The notes beneath the pieces are model-generated. The model had not been told where the DNA came from and did not search any database. It saw only the letters and a list, made by a program, of their open reading frames with translations. From Capra hircus (lineage: Eukaryota > Chordata > Mammalia > Artiodactyla > Bovidae), in the NCBI RefSeq assembly GCF_001704415.2, contig NC_030813.1, forward strand, positions 17,626,001-17,690,000: 64,000 nt of DNA, written 5' to 3'. A program made the position numbers and the translations under genes. Below, piece by piece: positions 1 through 12,841 of the stretch (within the stretch, counting starts at the first letter, position 1; every line of letters begins with the position of its first letter).

Positions 1-407
1 AAGTCGGGGTTTCGGATAGTTAATATTTGATTCGGCTGCCCTCCACATTACTAATACTCTACAGAGTATCCCTACCTCATGTTAAGTAGGCAGCCTAGAG
101 GGCGCATATAGTTGTATTAATGTCTGATCCAAATATCTGCAGTTTAAAAGAGCTGAAATTTGTTAAATAATTTAAATAGGTTTGAAAATGATGGATTAGG
201 GATGTACTGGTTGCTTTAAAGGGAGTGGCTTGATCAGGAAAAACATCCTCAGAGCAAAAATCTGTGTGCCGTGGCAGGGGGTGAGTGAAGGGCTCCCCTG
301 GGCGAGGTGGAGAAGCCCCGAGAAGCGTCCATGATGACGCAGGGACAATGAAGGGCTAGAGCAGGAGTGTGATACAACAGTCAGAGGTTTATAACCCATT
401 CAAGCTG

Positions 408-965
408 AGGCACACAGATCTCTCTTACGTGTAGAATCGACTACAAAATGCAACAAACTAGTGACTATAACAAAAAAAGAAGCAGACCGACAGCCATACA
501 GAACAAACTAGTGGTTACCAATGAGCAGACAGAGCCGCGGAGAGAGGCGACACAGGGGTGGGAAGGCGGGAGTACAAACTGCTGGGTGTAAGAAATGGAG
601 ATGCACTGTGGACACAGCCATCGTCAATCCAGAGGCTTAGACCCATCAAGGCTTATCTTCCAGTGGAGCACAAGAGTCCATCGACTCTTGCCCCCAGATT
701 GCCCAGGGTTACAGGTTTGACGGACGGACTTGTGGACACAGCGGGGCATGGAGAGGATAGGGTGAATTGAGAAAGTAATGAGAAGCTGCTACGTAACACA
801 GGGAAAGCAGCCTGGTGCTCCGTGATATCTAGAGGGGTGGGACGAGAGAGGGGAGGGAGGTTCAAGACGGAGGGGGTTCATGTATAATTTTGGCAGGTTC
901 CCATTGTTGTATGGCAGAAATCAATATAACATTGTAAAGCAATTATCCTCCAATTAAAAAAAAAG
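408..965 (+). mobile_element. L1 3'-end fragment (ruminant L1 3' UTR)
   Basis: The sequence resembles the end of a ruminant L1. It has the ACAGAACAAACTAGTGGTTACCA region, a purine-rich G-rich stretch, then ATGGCAGAAATCAATATAACATTG and TAAAGCAATTATCCTCCAATT followed by A9. It is non-coding and diverged. A segment around 630-700 does not look like L1 and may be a small insertion. Confidence 0.6.
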
Positions 966-1075
966 TCTCAAGGATGTATTGTACAACACAGGGAATACAA
1001 CCAGTATTTCATAATAACTGTAAGTGGAGAGTAACCTTTAAAAATTGTACTAAAAAACAACAACAACAAAACCCA
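966..1075 (+). mobile_element. Second, older L1 3'-end fragment
   Basis: The phrases GTACAACACAGGGAATACAACC and TATTTCATAATAACTGTAAG, ending in CAACAACAACAAAA, match the older L1 3' tail also seen at 36030-36200. It directly follows the poly(A) of the preceding L1. Confidence 0.55.
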
Positions 1076-1895
1076 AACCTTAGGTATACGGGAAGGAATA
1101 GTGGACTGAGCGGGAATACATGAGAAACTGGAATACTAAAATGCTGGGCCACCGGGTGGAAGACTTCGGATCAGCCTAATATCAAGTGAGTAGGTTTAGA
1201 AAATCAAAGAATGATACTCAGAAATAAAACGAAGTAAGAGGAGACATGAGAAGAGAAATACAGAAAGACCGTCAATGACTATTCGCTTGGGGCCTGGGCA
1301 CACAGCTATGTGACACGCTGCTTTTCACACTCAGTGACGATTCTTCTAGGCACTGGCCCCTGAGACGTAGCCAGGCCGATCACAGTGGTGGTTCAAGTCT
1401 TTGGCAGTGCAGACAGGTAGTGTCTGGTCCAAGCAGACGTGCAGCTGTGAAAGAGGGTGAGATGTGTACAGATGGGTAAGAAGACACTCCAGTCTCCAAA
1501 GCAGGTGGAAACCCATCCTGTTCAGTACCATAGGCACTGGGGCAGGAATCTTCGTCTAACAAGTTTCCAGTGAAAAGTATCTTATGGATGTGGAAACATG
1601 TCTGGTATTCAGATGACCCCTGTAAAAAGGCAAACACACTATGCTGGGTTGATAGTTAAGTGTAGGGCTCTGTAGCACAAGATGATGGGAAACAGGATTA
1701 GAGGTCAAGGGAAGAAACTAGAGGTTTCAGGGAAACTTAACCTCCTTCCAAAGTTGGCTCAGGACAAGCCCAGGAGGTTAACCCAAGAGAATATACAGGT
1801 TTCACTGAGCTGACAGTCCTTAAGACAAACATGTTAAGCAATAGGTGACCCTGCCTTGAAAAGATAGATCCAGAAGGCAGTAAAGGATTCGCAGG
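1076..1895. other. No gene or clear repeat seen
   Basis: Unique-looking sequence with only short chance ORFs. It lies 3' of the SGMS2 exons present, probably intronic. Confidence 0.5.
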
Positions 1896-2115
1896 GGATT
1901 CCCAGGGGGTGCTAGTGGTAAAGAACCTGCCTGCCAACGCAGGAGACATGAGAGACACAGGTTCAATCCCCGGGTGGGGAAGATCCGCTGGTGAAGGGCA
2001 TGACAACCCACTCCAGTATTCCTGCCTGGAGAATCCCACGGACAGAGGAGCCTGGTAGGCTCCAGTCCATGGGGTCACAAAGAGTCAGACATGACTGAAT
2101 TACTAACGCTTTCAC
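1896..2115 (+). mobile_element. Bov-tA SINE
   Basis: This copy is nearly full length. It has a tRNA-like head with a B-box (GGTTCAATCCCC), then the BovB-derived body (CCACTCCAGTATTCCTGCC, CAGAGGAGCCTGG, GAGTCAGACATGACTGA). Confidence 0.9.
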
Positions 2116-4596
2116 TACTTTCTCGCTTTTCAAAGGATGCATACCCGGGGAAGAGAAGGACTGTTGACAGAACTGCAGGACTCCCCGCAGACCACATGGA
2201 ATGCTTGAAAGCCCTTGATGTGCAGGATAGAATCTAGCATGCGCTTTATCAGATCTGAGGTGGACCTTCAGGAATTTCTGGTTGTGTGGTTGGTACAAAC
2301 TGTCAACACTGAGATCAAATAAAAAGGTATGTACACTCCAGCCGACCATTGTGTTCTCAGTTTTAAGAACACATTCTTCACTTCAAAACCATAATAATTT
2401 TTTTTTAAATCCACTCACCCACCCCAACTCAATGCTTGGATTTTCTAAGTGCAAAAACACTTAATCCAAAGGTATAACCAAACCAGGAGTGAAAATACTA
2501 CCGCCACCCATTCTCTCCACCCTCCTCCCTTCCAGCGGTATTCAGGTATGGAAATTTGCAGTAACATTTCACAGGACAGAGGAAGGGCTCTCTTCTGCTC
2601 CTCAATCTCTCAATCCTGTCACTGCTATCTTAGACGTCAGAACACGCTCAGCATAAATGCCAAACAGAACTTCAAGAAAGGAAGTTTAAAAAGAGGGAAA
2701 GAGGAGTTTTCTTGGAAAGAAAACAGGAAGGGACAGGTAACAGAGTTGAGATTAATGGATTATTTCCTGTGTGTGCACATCCTCAGTCCCTTCAGTCATG
2801 TTCGACTCTCTGCGACCCCATGGCCTGTAGCCCGCCAGGCTCCTCTGTCCATGGGATTCTCCAGGCAAGAATACTGGAGTCAGTAGCCATTCCCTCCTCC
2901 AGGGGATCTTCCCAACCCAGGGATCGAACCTAGGTCTCCTGCAGGGAAGCCCTAGATCTGTTCTATTTCATTGGGACCTCCATCATACACCACTTAAAAT
3001 TCTAGTTCCTCTTAATTTCCTCATTTTTTATACCATTCCATGCTATTTCTGAATGTAGAGTTGACGATGTAAAAAAGCAGAAAGAGAAGCATTGATCATA
3101 ATAGCCAAAACAGAGCTCAGTGTTCTCAAGGGTTCCTCCAACTGTGACCTTCACACACCATTTCCCCCCAAAATAACTTAGGTACAAAAGAGATCAACTT
3201 GGCTGCTGCCAAACCAGAAACCTTCCCATCCATACATTCCCTTCAATTTAGAAAAGAAGAGGTCCTCTGCACCTCTAGAGCAAGGATGAGAGGGCAGCTT
3301 TCTCAGGAAAAGCAAAGTAGCTGTGCCAGCCCAATATTTCCTGTGGAAAAAGGGATTTGAAGACCTAAAGCATTTCCTGCGAGTCCTAACAACTAGGCCA
3401 ACATCCATCTAAACACAGCTGTCGGAACTCAGATGTTGTGCCTGCGAACCAAAGCTTGGGTGGGTGGGATGGAGAAAATCATAACCTAAGGACTTCAACC
3501 CTAGGATGGAGAAGGAAGGAGGGCAACCAGAAAACTGCAAGTCAACGATTCTACCGAGGGCCTTTCACTGCAACGGCTTCTGTGACCACACCCAGTGCGT
3601 AACGAGTGACGTCAGGCATCAGTGGCCGGTCAGACAGCCTTCCAGAGCAAGTGGTTTCAGCACACAGAGTTCTGTCATTGCTCTCAGTCACTGAGGGCAT
3701 TCTATAGAGTCAGCAGCAGAGGAGACAGGTATATTCTGTAACAGTTTTGCAACCACAAATCTAAGGAGCGCTGAAGCCGGAGGCTGGACCACATTTAAAA
3801 TGCAATTCTGCTCCCTGTTCTGTCAAACCACGTCCTCTCTAGTCAAACAAACTGATGTGTGTTTGCTTTACTGAGCCACAATCTAGGCACCCAAAGCCTG
3901 CTGATGCTTCAGAAAGAGGTTCTGGGTCTTGACAACTGAACACAGGGGCTGATTGGCAAGGATGTCCCTAGAGCTTCCTTGTGAGTCTTTGCATCTCAGT
4001 TATTCAGCAGTAACATTTGCTCTTGTGGCTTCTGAAAATTGTATGTTTTCCATAGAAGATAATCTCTAATTTACTTCTTTCTGTAATCATAGCAATTCAT
4101 CCCTGTAAATCACACCTTTTACTAGGATGGGCTTGCCTTCTCTCCTGTGGCCATTTCCTCATTTAACCCACCACAATAACCCCTTAGAAGTATTTATTAT
4201 GCCTCTGAACTTCTCCCATGCCTTAAATTAGTTTCACTAAAAATCAGCCAATGTTTAAATTCAATATGTACACTGTTTTAATTACACACACTTTCTGCCT
4301 TGATGGCTTTAGAAAATTAGAGCTTCTCAAACCACACCTATATCTGGTGAAGGAGACTGTTGACTTCTTTAGAACAACTCTATTTTTTCCCTCCACCTTG
4401 GACATCTGCTTAGTGTTCAGTAAAAAATGTTAGGCTTTACTCCCTTGCCCAGAAAGCACATGATTTGCACATTTCCTTTTTTATAAACCAGGGCACACTG
4501 GAGTCTAAGATGATTAACAGCTCTCTTGAGAAATGATTCTACCTGGAGAAACTATAAATCCTGCTTACAATAGTCTCAGTATCCATTCTCACCCTC
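2116..4596. other. Mostly unique non-coding sequence
   Basis: Apart from the Bov-tA at 2783-2953 I see no gene. I looked for further SGMS2 exons on the minus strand here and found none. Confidence 0.5.
2783..2953 (-). mobile_element. Bov-tA SINE, head shortened
   Basis: This is the reverse complement of the Bov-tA body and B-box. The tRNA-like 5' part is deleted between the B-box and the terminal CTTCCCTGC. Confidence 0.88.
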
Positions 4597-7500
4597 TGTC
4601 TCAGGAAATGGGTGAATTTAATTCAGATGACCATTATATCTACTACTGTGGGCAAGAATCCTGCAGAAGAAAGGGAGCTGCCCTCTTAGTGAACAGAAGA
4701 GTCCACAATGAAGTACTTGGGTACAGTCTCAAAAATAACAGAATGATCTCCAATCATTTCCAAGGCAAATCATTCAACATAACAGTAATCCAAGTCTGTG
4801 CCCCAACCACTGAGGCCAAAGAAGCTAAAGTTGAATGGTTCTATGAAGACCTACAAGAACTCCTAGCACTAACACCAAAATAATATATGTCCTTTTCATC
4901 ATAGGGGACTGGAATGCAAAAGTAGAAAGTAAAGAGATACTTGGAGTAACAAGCAAGTTTGGCCTTGGAGTACGAAATGAAGCAGGGCAAAGGCTAACAG
5001 AGTTCTTCAAGAGAATAACACACTAGTCATAATAAACACCTTTGTCCAACAACACAAGAGACGACTCTCCACATGGACATCACCAGATGGTAAATATAGA
5101 TATCACACTGATTATATTCTTTGCAGCCAAAGATGGAGAAGCTCTACACAGTCGGCAAAAACAAGACCTAGAGCTGACTGTGGCTCAGATCATCGGTTCC
5201 TTATTGCAAAATTCAGAGTTAAATGGAAGAAAGTAGGGAAAACCACTAGGCCATTCAGGTAGGACTTAAATCAAATCCCTTGTGATTATACAGTGGAAGT
5301 GAGAAATAAATTTGAGGGATTAGATCTGGTAGAGAATGCCTGAAGAACTATGGACAGACGTTTTTAACACTGTGTAGGAGGCGGTGACCAAAACTATCCC
5401 AGAGAAAAAGAAATATAAGAAGGTGAAGTGGTTGTCTGAGGAGAATTTTAAAATAGCTGAGGAAAGAAGAGAAGCAAAAGGTAAATGGAGAAAGGGAAAG
5501 ACATACCCAGCTGAATGCAAAGTTCCAGAGAAGAGCAAGGAGAGATAAGAAGGCTTTCTTCAATGAAAAATGCAAATAGAGGAAAACAATAGAATGGGAA
5601 AGACTAGAGATCTCTTTACGAAAACTGGAGATAACAAGGAACATTTAATGCAAGGGTAGGCGCAATAAAGGACAGAAATGGTAAGGACCTAACATAAGCA
5701 GAAGAGATTAAGAAAAGGTGGCAAGAATACACAGAGGAACTATACAAAAAACATCTTAATGACCCAGATAACCACAGTGGTGTGATTAACTCACCTAGAG
5801 CCAAACATCCTGGAGCGTGAAGTCAAGTGGGCCTTAGGAAGCATTACGATGAACAAAGCTAGTGGACATGATGGAATTCCATCTGAGCTATTTAAAATAC
5901 TAAAAGATGATGCTGTTAAAGTGCTGCACTCAATATGTCAGCAAATCTGGAAAACTGAACGGTGGCACAGGACTGGGAAAGGTCAGTTCTCATGCCAGTC
6001 TCAAAGAAAGGCAATGGCAAAGTGTTCAAACTACCATATAATCGCACTCATTCCACACACCAGCAATGTAATGGTAAAAATCCTCCAAGCTAGGCTTCAG
6101 CAGTACGTGAACCAAGAACTTCCAGAAATGCAAGCTGGGTTTAGAAAGAAAAGGCAGAGGAACCAGAGATCAAATTGCCAACATCTGTTTGATCACGGAG
6201 AAAGCAAGGGAATTCCAGAAAAAATCCACTTCTACTTCATTGACTACGTTAAAGCTTTTGACTGTGTAAATCAAAACAAACTGTGGAAAATTCTTAAAGA
6301 TATGGAAATACCAGACCACCTTACTATCTTATCTGTTTCCTGAGAAACCTGTATGATGATCAAGAAGCAACAGTTAGAACTGGACATGAAACAATGGACA
6401 GCTTCAAAATTGGGAAAGGAGTATGTCAGGCTGTATATTGTCACCCTACTTATTTAACTTATATGCAAAGCACATTATGTGAAATGCCAGGCTGGATGAA
6501 TCACAAGCTAGAATCAAGATTGCTGGGAGAAATATCAACAACCTCAGATACGCAGATGGTAACAGTCTAATGGCAGAAAGTGAAGAGGGATTAAAGAGCC
6601 TCTTGCTGAGGGTGAAAGAAGAGAATGAAAAAGCTGCCTTAAAACTCAACATTCGAAAAACTAAGACCATGACATCTGGTCCCATCACTTCATGGCAAAT
6701 AGAAGCAGAAAAAGTGGAAGCAGTGACAGATTTTACTTTCTTGGGCTCCAAAATCACTGCAGACAGTGACTATGGCAATGAAATTAACACACACCTGCTC
6801 CTTGGAAGGAAAGTTATTACAAACAAGGAGATCAGCCCTGGGATTTCTTTGGAAGGAATGATGCTAAAGCTGAAACTCCAGTACTTTGGCCACCTCATGC
6901 GAAGAGTTGATTCATTGGAAAAGACTTTGATGCTGGGAGGGATTGGGGGCAGGAGGAGAAGGGGACGACCGAGGATGAGATGGCTGGATGGCATCACTGA
7001 CTCGATGGACATGAATCTGAGTGAACTCTGGGAGTTGGTGATGGACAGGGAGGCCTGGCGTGCTGCGATTCATGGGGTCGCAGTCAGACACGACTGAGCA
7101 ACTGAACTGAACTGAGACAGTGTATTAAAAATCAGAGACATCACTTTGTCGACAAACGTCTATATAGTCAAAACTATGGTTGTTTTAGTAGTCAGGTACA
7201 GATGTGAGAGTTGGACCAAAAAGAAGGCTGAGTGGGAAAGAACGGCTGCTTTTGAACTGTGGTGTTGGAGAAGACTCTTGAGATTCTTTTGGACTGTAAA
7301 CAAATCAAACCAGTCAATCCTAAAGGAAATCAACTCTGGATATTCATTGGAAGGACTGATGCTGAAGCTCCAATACTTTGGCCACTTGATGTGAAGAGCT
7401 GACTCATTGGAAAAGACCCTGATGCTGGGAAAGATTGAAGGCAGGAGGAGAAGCAGGTGACAGAGGATGAGATGGTTGGATGGCATCACCGACTCGATGG

Positions 7501-7605
7501 ACATGAGTTTGAGCAAGCTCTGGGAGATGGTGAAGGACAGGGAAGCCTGGAGTGCTGCAGTCCATGGGGCCGCAAAGAGGTAGATACGCCTTAGCAAATG
7601 AAAAA
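4597..7605 (+). mobile_element. Long degenerate BovB (RTE) LINE with endonuclease and reverse transcriptase remnants
   Basis: This is the longest BovB in the window. Translated pieces follow the BovB ORF from the endonuclease region (an intact GDWNAKV at 4904-4924) through the fingers/palm region (NKASGHDGIPSELFKILKDD near 5850) to the C-terminal tail near 7600. Many stops and frameshifts separate the pieces, and the YADD catalytic box reads YADG at 6549-6560, so it is dead. A younger BovB 3' fragment interrupts it at about 6827-7112. The 5' end before about 4597 is missing. The element lies between SGMS2 exons or 3' of the last exon seen, on the opposite strand to the gene. Confidence 0.93.
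6827..7112 (+). mobile_element. BovB 3'-end fragment nested in the older BovB
   Basis: The copy runs from AAGGAGATCAGCCCTGGG to the ACTGA repeats typical of the BovB terminus. The host element resumes at GACAGTGTATTAAAAATC (7113 on), at the point where it had stopped. The insert is much closer to the young BovB sequence than its host. No clear target duplication is visible. Confidence 0.85.
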
Positions 7606-8736
7606 CAACAACAATCTGAGCAAAAGGCCACTCTGTCTTTCCAGTTACTAAAACCTCTGAGTTCATCCTTGATTTCTTTCTCTTAAACCCATGTCCAACT
7701 TATTAGTATATCCTGTCTGCTCTACCTTCAAAATATATCCCAAATGGAATGACTTCTCCTCACTATCACAGTCACCACCAAGGTTCAAGTTCCTACAGTG
7801 GGCTAAAGGTCCCGTGAAATATGTGGCTGCATCATCTCAACTTTTCACAACTCTGCTCAGCCACACAGGTCTCCGTGCTTTTCTGGAATGCACCATGATG
7901 GTTATTTCCTTGTCCTGGAGTTCTCACCCCATCCACATGGCTCACTCCCTAAGCATGGTTGGCTAAAAGCTTTCTTATTGAAGACCTTTTCCTGACCACT
8001 CTGTAAAATAGTGTTGTCGTGTTTCAGTTGCTCAGTCATGTCTGACTCTTTGCGATCCTATGGACTGTAGCCCACCAGGCTCCTCTGACCATGGGATTTC
8101 CCAGGCAAGAATGCTGGAGTGAGGGCCCATTTCCTTCTCCCTTGGATCTTCCCAACCCAGGGATGGCACCTACGTCTCCTGCATCAGCAGACAGATTCTA
8201 TACCACTGGGCCGTGGGGGAAGCCTATATAAAATAGTTCCTACCCTCACAGTCCCTTTCACCCTTACTCAGCTTTATTTATTTTACTCACCCTTACTCCA
8301 ACTGACAGCTATTTGACCCACCACCATGTAACAAGTTATGACTTTATTTATTCATTGCCGTTCTTCCATAAGAATATACATTCTCAGAGGAGGAGAACTT
8401 CATTTTGGTCATTGCTATCATACAGTGCCTGGGATACAACAGGAACTTAATACTTCCAAAATGACTGGATGAATGAGTAAATGAAAAGGCAAAAAAAAAA
8501 AAAGCAGAGTCCAAAATCAGGCAGTAACTTCCAGGTAGCAGAAAATAAACGTTTTATGCACAAAGACATACATTTTATTACCACATTTTCATTTCTCCCC
8601 CACAAAGTCTAAAGCAAAGCAAAAATGTGCTAGATTTCAGTTAACACATATGAATGTGTCTAGGAGAACAAATAAGAGAGAGCAGATGCTCAATCACTGC
8701 TTAACGTCCTCTAAAGGGTAATTCGGAGGGGCTTAC
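7606..8736. other. SGMS2 flanking intron, no coding sequence seen
   Basis: It holds the Bov-tA at 8013-8225 and, at about 8370-8470, a weak L2-like stretch (ACAGTGCCTGGGATACAACA). The donor of the second coding exon is at 8731-8736. Confidence 0.5.
8013..8225 (-). mobile_element. Bov-tA SINE
   Basis: This is a full-length reverse-oriented copy in SGMS2 non-coding sequence 3' of the second coding exon. It runs from CAGTTGCTCAGTCATGTCTG to the degenerate tRNA-like head ending GGGGAAGCC. Confidence 0.88.
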
Positions 8737-8854
8737 CTTTGGAGCACACTGGAAATGCATTCCAGGCACCGGGAGGGTAGTGACATACATTGTGATACAG
8801 CGATATAGGTATAAAGTTCCAATGATAAAAAAGAATCTGCGCCCCACTATTGAC
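8737..8854 (-). CDS. SGMS2: Sphingomyelin synthase 2, second coding exon (residues 152-191)
   Basis: This 118-bp exon starts after a pyrimidine-rich CCCTTAG acceptor (AG at 8855-8856) and ends at AAG|GTAAGC (donor at 8731-8736). It encodes SIVGRRFFFIIGTLYLYR onward and ends FQCAPK. This is the family D2 region: the Arg-Arg pair at 157-158, a hydrophobic third transmembrane segment and the Tyr-Arg-x2-Thr signature at 169-173, then a short loop. The length keeps phase: 455 nt of the first coding exon plus 118 nt equals 191 whole codons. The following exon should begin with the loop before the D3 motif (CGD...SGHT). I did not find it between 1 and 8736, so the 3' half of the gene probably lies off the left edge. 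Certain by sequence similarity and by both splice sites. Confidence 0.95.
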
Positions 8855-9461
8855 CTAAGGGAAAAATAGGGATGGGAAAAAATAGGTTTACTGGGGCTTT
8901 CTGATCCTAAAGACAATATAAAATAAGGTTTAACAGAATAAAAAATATCTGCAGTTTTCTGAACTAAAGATTCACATACTGTGATCAATCTAGGTGGGTT
9001 GGGCCCCAAAGGTGTCATGAGTCTCTGGTGAGTTAAAGCAGTTTAAAGGTTAAATAACCACCTCTCCTTAAAAAAGCACTCTTTGCCAGAGAATTCAATG
9101 AACCTCTCTATGTTGTCAGTCAACCCACTGCATTAATAAGCCCTCTCTCAGGAACACAGCACAGGTATAAGCGAGCCACAGCCACAGAGGAATTTAGTAA
9201 TGAGCTAAGGTGATACTACATAATTGGGCACATAGGGAAATGGGACAACTCATTTAACCTAAGTTATATAAGCAAGGGTTATTTGGGGACCATCCAAATA
9301 TATTCTGACAGCTTCGGCATGAACTATTTTGTCTATGACTATAGAGATTTTCAGAGAATTATATTTTGAAGACGGTCAAAGCGTCCTCGTGCATTTAAGG
9401 ATATTTAAGAGTGAAGCTGTAAATTTCACCCTTATTTTATGCATTCTTGATGAAAAGAGGC

Positions 9462-9484
9462 AAAAAAAAAAAAAAAAAAAAAAA
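9462..9484. repeat. A23 homopolymer
   Basis: A run of 23 A lies in the SGMS2 intron. No recognisable element lies directly 5' of it. Confidence 0.9.
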
Positions 9485-9693
9485 GCCACAAGTCCTTTTT
9501 CCCTTTGTATGTTTTGGTGGAGACAGCTGTCTTGACTAACATTAGTCCTGTCCTTTGCCCTCTGAGTCCTTAGTCTGAGGCAGTGGTTCCTAGAAGCTGG
9601 CTCTGAGTACCCTGTCTCCAAAGGGAAAGGCTTTCCCTGTGTGCACCACTGCTTCATGGGTTCCTGAATGGGCATGGGGAGTTCTGAAGATGG

Positions 9694-9866
9694 GACTTCC
9701 CTAGTGGCCCAGGGGCTAAGACTCCTTGCTCCCAATGCAGGGGGTCTGGGTTCGATCCCTGATCAGGGAACTAGATCCCACATGCTGCAACTAAAGCTCC
9801 TGCATGCCACAACTAAGACCCAGGACAGCCAAAAAAAAATATTTTTTAGAAAATTTAAAAAAAAAA
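9694..9866 (+). mobile_element. CHR-type tRNA-derived SINE in the SGMS2 intron
   Basis: It begins GACTTCCCTAGTGGCC, carries the B-box GGTTCGATCCC and ends in an A-rich tail. A perfect 15-bp duplication GAGTTCTGAAGATGG flanks it at 9679-9693 and 9867-9881. Confidence 0.92.
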
Positions 9867-12386
9867 GAGTTCTGAAGATGGCCCTGCTGTGCAGTCAGAG
9901 ATGGGTCTATAAACTCTGGGCTCTGGGGATTAAGACATGGGTGAGACCCACAAAGCCCTTAGAATTACTAGTTGTAACTTTCCTAGCACATACAATATAT
10001 TACTCCAGGTCCCCCATTTTCAGAGCTCTCAAACTTCCCAAACCAGATCTTCCCAAAGATCTCCGGAAAAACAGACAGTTCCAGGCATGTGGCATATTTT
10101 AAGTTTTCTCTGAGACTGCAGTCTGCTGTGGATCAAGGTCTAATTCAGGTAACTGTTGGGACTTCTAATTTAAAGAATTATGTACAGATATAATTTTAGC
10201 TGTCTGTCTCCAAGAGCTATTTTAAGAAGATTCCAGGGTTTCTGGGATCAAAATATATAGAGAAAAACCACCTTGACTAGTTGATGAAAGCATTTATTTA
10301 TTTATTGCAAGGCATTTCTTTCAAAGGCTTACTATTCTAGCATTGCCTGTGCTAGTACTAAAAAGGAACAGGTGATAACCGTTGCTGACTGTCTCCATTT
10401 GGTTAAGTGAAAAACTATCCTCGCTTTGATTCAACCCCAGGCTCAAAAGGAGCGCTGAATTGTGCTCCATGCTGTTAGACACGGTGAAGTTATAAGCAGG
10501 AATTATTATGAGTCGATTATATTCACTCCAGCATTCACAGTTCAGCAGTACTCAGAACAGAAAATTAACTTAGAGGTGAAATATGCACTCTGCAGTCTTA
10601 TTTAGTTTAAGAACTACTGCCAATTATTTTTTCCCCCCTTGCTTTGAAGGTGCTCTTAAGTGAGAGAGAGTACAAGTAGAATTTTTTATTCAGCTGGAAT
10701 GTGCAAAACAAGTTATAAAAATTACCAGTTACTAAAATGTTAGATCCAAATCTACCTGAAAAAGGAAAATTAGTGCGATTTTCCCCAACAAGTTTTTGCT
10801 GGTGGACTGTGACCAAAACAGTGGATGCTATTAAAATGCATGGCTGGCTTGTGTGACTTCAAGTTTTGATGTGGTAGAACCAAAGATGGCCATGGAAAGG
10901 CAGGTTAACAACAATCCTCTGGATGAACATTCAAACACAGCAAAACGGTACTTCGGGCTGGAAGCCAGCTGCTAACCAGACCCTGGGACATTTCTATTTT
11001 CACGGACATATACGAATAAAACTTTGCTCTAAAATAAAAGAGAGCAAATACCTTTGGCCTGAGCAGTCTCTCTTATAGTGTGTCCATTCCAGACACTGAA
11101 AAGAAAAACGCTAAAAGTTTTTTAGCTTTTAGCATGAAGCATGTCATAACCAACACCTTCTGTAAAAAGTTCTAAGACAATTGACAGCTATGTGATTCAC
11201 TTATACATACTGAGAGAAATATTTTATTTACAAGAAAATGCTCAGGAATGACTTCAGTTTGTGGAACAAGTTTTCAAAAATTGCAAACTTGATGTAGAAC
11301 TCTTTAGCAAAGATAGATTGAACTCTTCAAATCTCAAAGCAACAACCAATTGAAAAAATAATACAGCATAAATTCTCTCTTCAAAAAATGATCTTGTGGC
11401 ATTAACACTGAAATCCTATTTGACTCTGAAGTGTATTGAATACATTAGCATACATTATACTTTTAAAAGCCTTGTTTGTGGGCAATGTTTTGACCAAATT
11501 TATATTTGTGACTTAATTACTAGAATCTTAGCAGAGAAAAACATCTGAATAATGGCTGAGAAGAAAAGAGGAACTGAGCCCCCCCCCCCACTTTTTTTTA
11601 AATGGGCTAGCAGTCTGAATTCACAGGGAAACAGAAATAACCACTTCAGAGCTTTGTCCTATTTTTAAGTGTCTTCAAAGCAAAAGTACCTGGCTTACTA
11701 TACTTCCTGATTTCTGCTATTCTAAACAGGGAAGACTGAAGCCAGTGAACCGGCTGCTCCTTTGTGATGGCGTGAGGAAACTAGAAAGCCTGTTTGCTAC
11801 AGGTATGTAAAACCTAAACTGCATGGACCCAGCTCTAAATGCAGTTTATTAAGCAAAGTCTTGTGGTTGAATTGCTAATAGGCAAATGGAAAAGAAATGT
11901 AAAATCTGAGAACTCTTGAAGAGAGGCAAACCTCAAAGCCTGCTGCAACTGACTGTAGACCAATATAGTCATCACATTCTGAGTAACAGCCGACTACTTT
12001 CCCCACCTGTCAAGAGCCTGGAATAACACAAGCATGATGAAGTGAATGTATTCCTTTCCAAGCCTCTTAATGTACCATGCAAATACCATAGTGCCAAGTT
12101 GCTTGAAATCAGAACTGCACCTTAAATTTACAAGCTTTGAGTCATCCACCACAGCATTTCTGTACCTTCACACACACCTGCCACTTCCATACAGTTGCTC
12201 AATAAATGCTGATGGAATAATGACTGGATTTACTCAAGGTTGTAGATCTTTCTATCTCTTCATCAAGTGCTTGGATAAGACTGAAGTTATCAGATAAAAC
12301 CAAGAAAGAGCATTTCGATCACACACCTACTCACTTAAATATAAACTCCCATGGCAAACCCCCAAAACATGTTAGACCTTACTTAC

Positions 12387-12841
12387 TTGTATCTCAAAAA
12401 CAGCCACTGGGTGATCCATAATCCAACTAATATAATCCCATTTATTTCTGATACAGAAAATGCCCATTTCACCCGATCTATGTAATCAAAAAACTTGTCT
12501 GGGAGTGGAGGGCTGAGTTCCTTGGGAGGGACCCTCTCGTGCACAACCGTGATCATGACGGTTGTCAGGACGAGGTTGAAAAGAGCGTACACGAAAGCAA
12601 TGCCCGTTTTCCACCACTCGAGGGGAAACTTGTTCCTCGCTTCTGTGGGCATAGCAATTTGGATATAGTCCGGGTACTTTTTGGTGCCTTTCCGCAACCC
12701 ATTGGATAAGCTCTTAGGTTTGTTGTTGCCATTTCTGTTCTCTTCTTCGACAGGCTCAGGAGGTCTCGTGTAAGTGTCTGCAGGGTCGTTGGTTCGATTT
12801 TCCATATGCTCCTCAAGTTTTGCTGTCTCTATGATATCCAT
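12387..12841 (-). CDS. SGMS2: Sphingomyelin synthase 2, first coding exon (residues 1-151 plus 2 nt)
   Basis: SMS2 transfers phosphocholine from phosphatidylcholine to ceramide, giving sphingomyelin and diacylglycerol, at the plasma membrane and Golgi. The translation begins MDIIETAKLEEHMEN and follows mammalian SMS2 to the splice site. The N-terminus is hydrophilic (about residues 1-75), rich in Glu, Asn and Pro and without the SAM domain of SMS1. Transmembrane segment 1 lies at about 79-100, followed by the family D1 motif PPLPD at 111-115 and transmembrane segment 2 at about 134-150. The exon ends in phase 2 (TAC AA) at a perfect GTAAGT donor at 12381-12386. The start is fixed by family agreement; the reading frame has no breaks. 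The next exon (8737-8854) completes the split Lys152 codon. The catalytic His/His/Asp residues are encoded further 3', outside this window. I am very sure of the identity. Confidence 0.96.

Larger units (their letters stand above)
8855..12386 (-). other. SGMS2: SGMS2 intron between the two coding exons
   Basis: This 3532-bp phase-2 intron has GTAAGT at its 5' end (12381-12386) and CCCTTAG at its 3' end. It holds one CHR-type SINE (9694-9866), an A23 run at 9462-9484 and a C-run near 11580. Otherwise it is A/T-rich sequence in which I see no gene. Confidence 0.9.

Noticed and set aside
1..8736. Remaining SGMS2 exons (D3/D4 motifs)
   Set aside because: I scanned the minus strand for the SGHT and HYT-x-D type motifs and found none. 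They are assumed to lie off the left edge.
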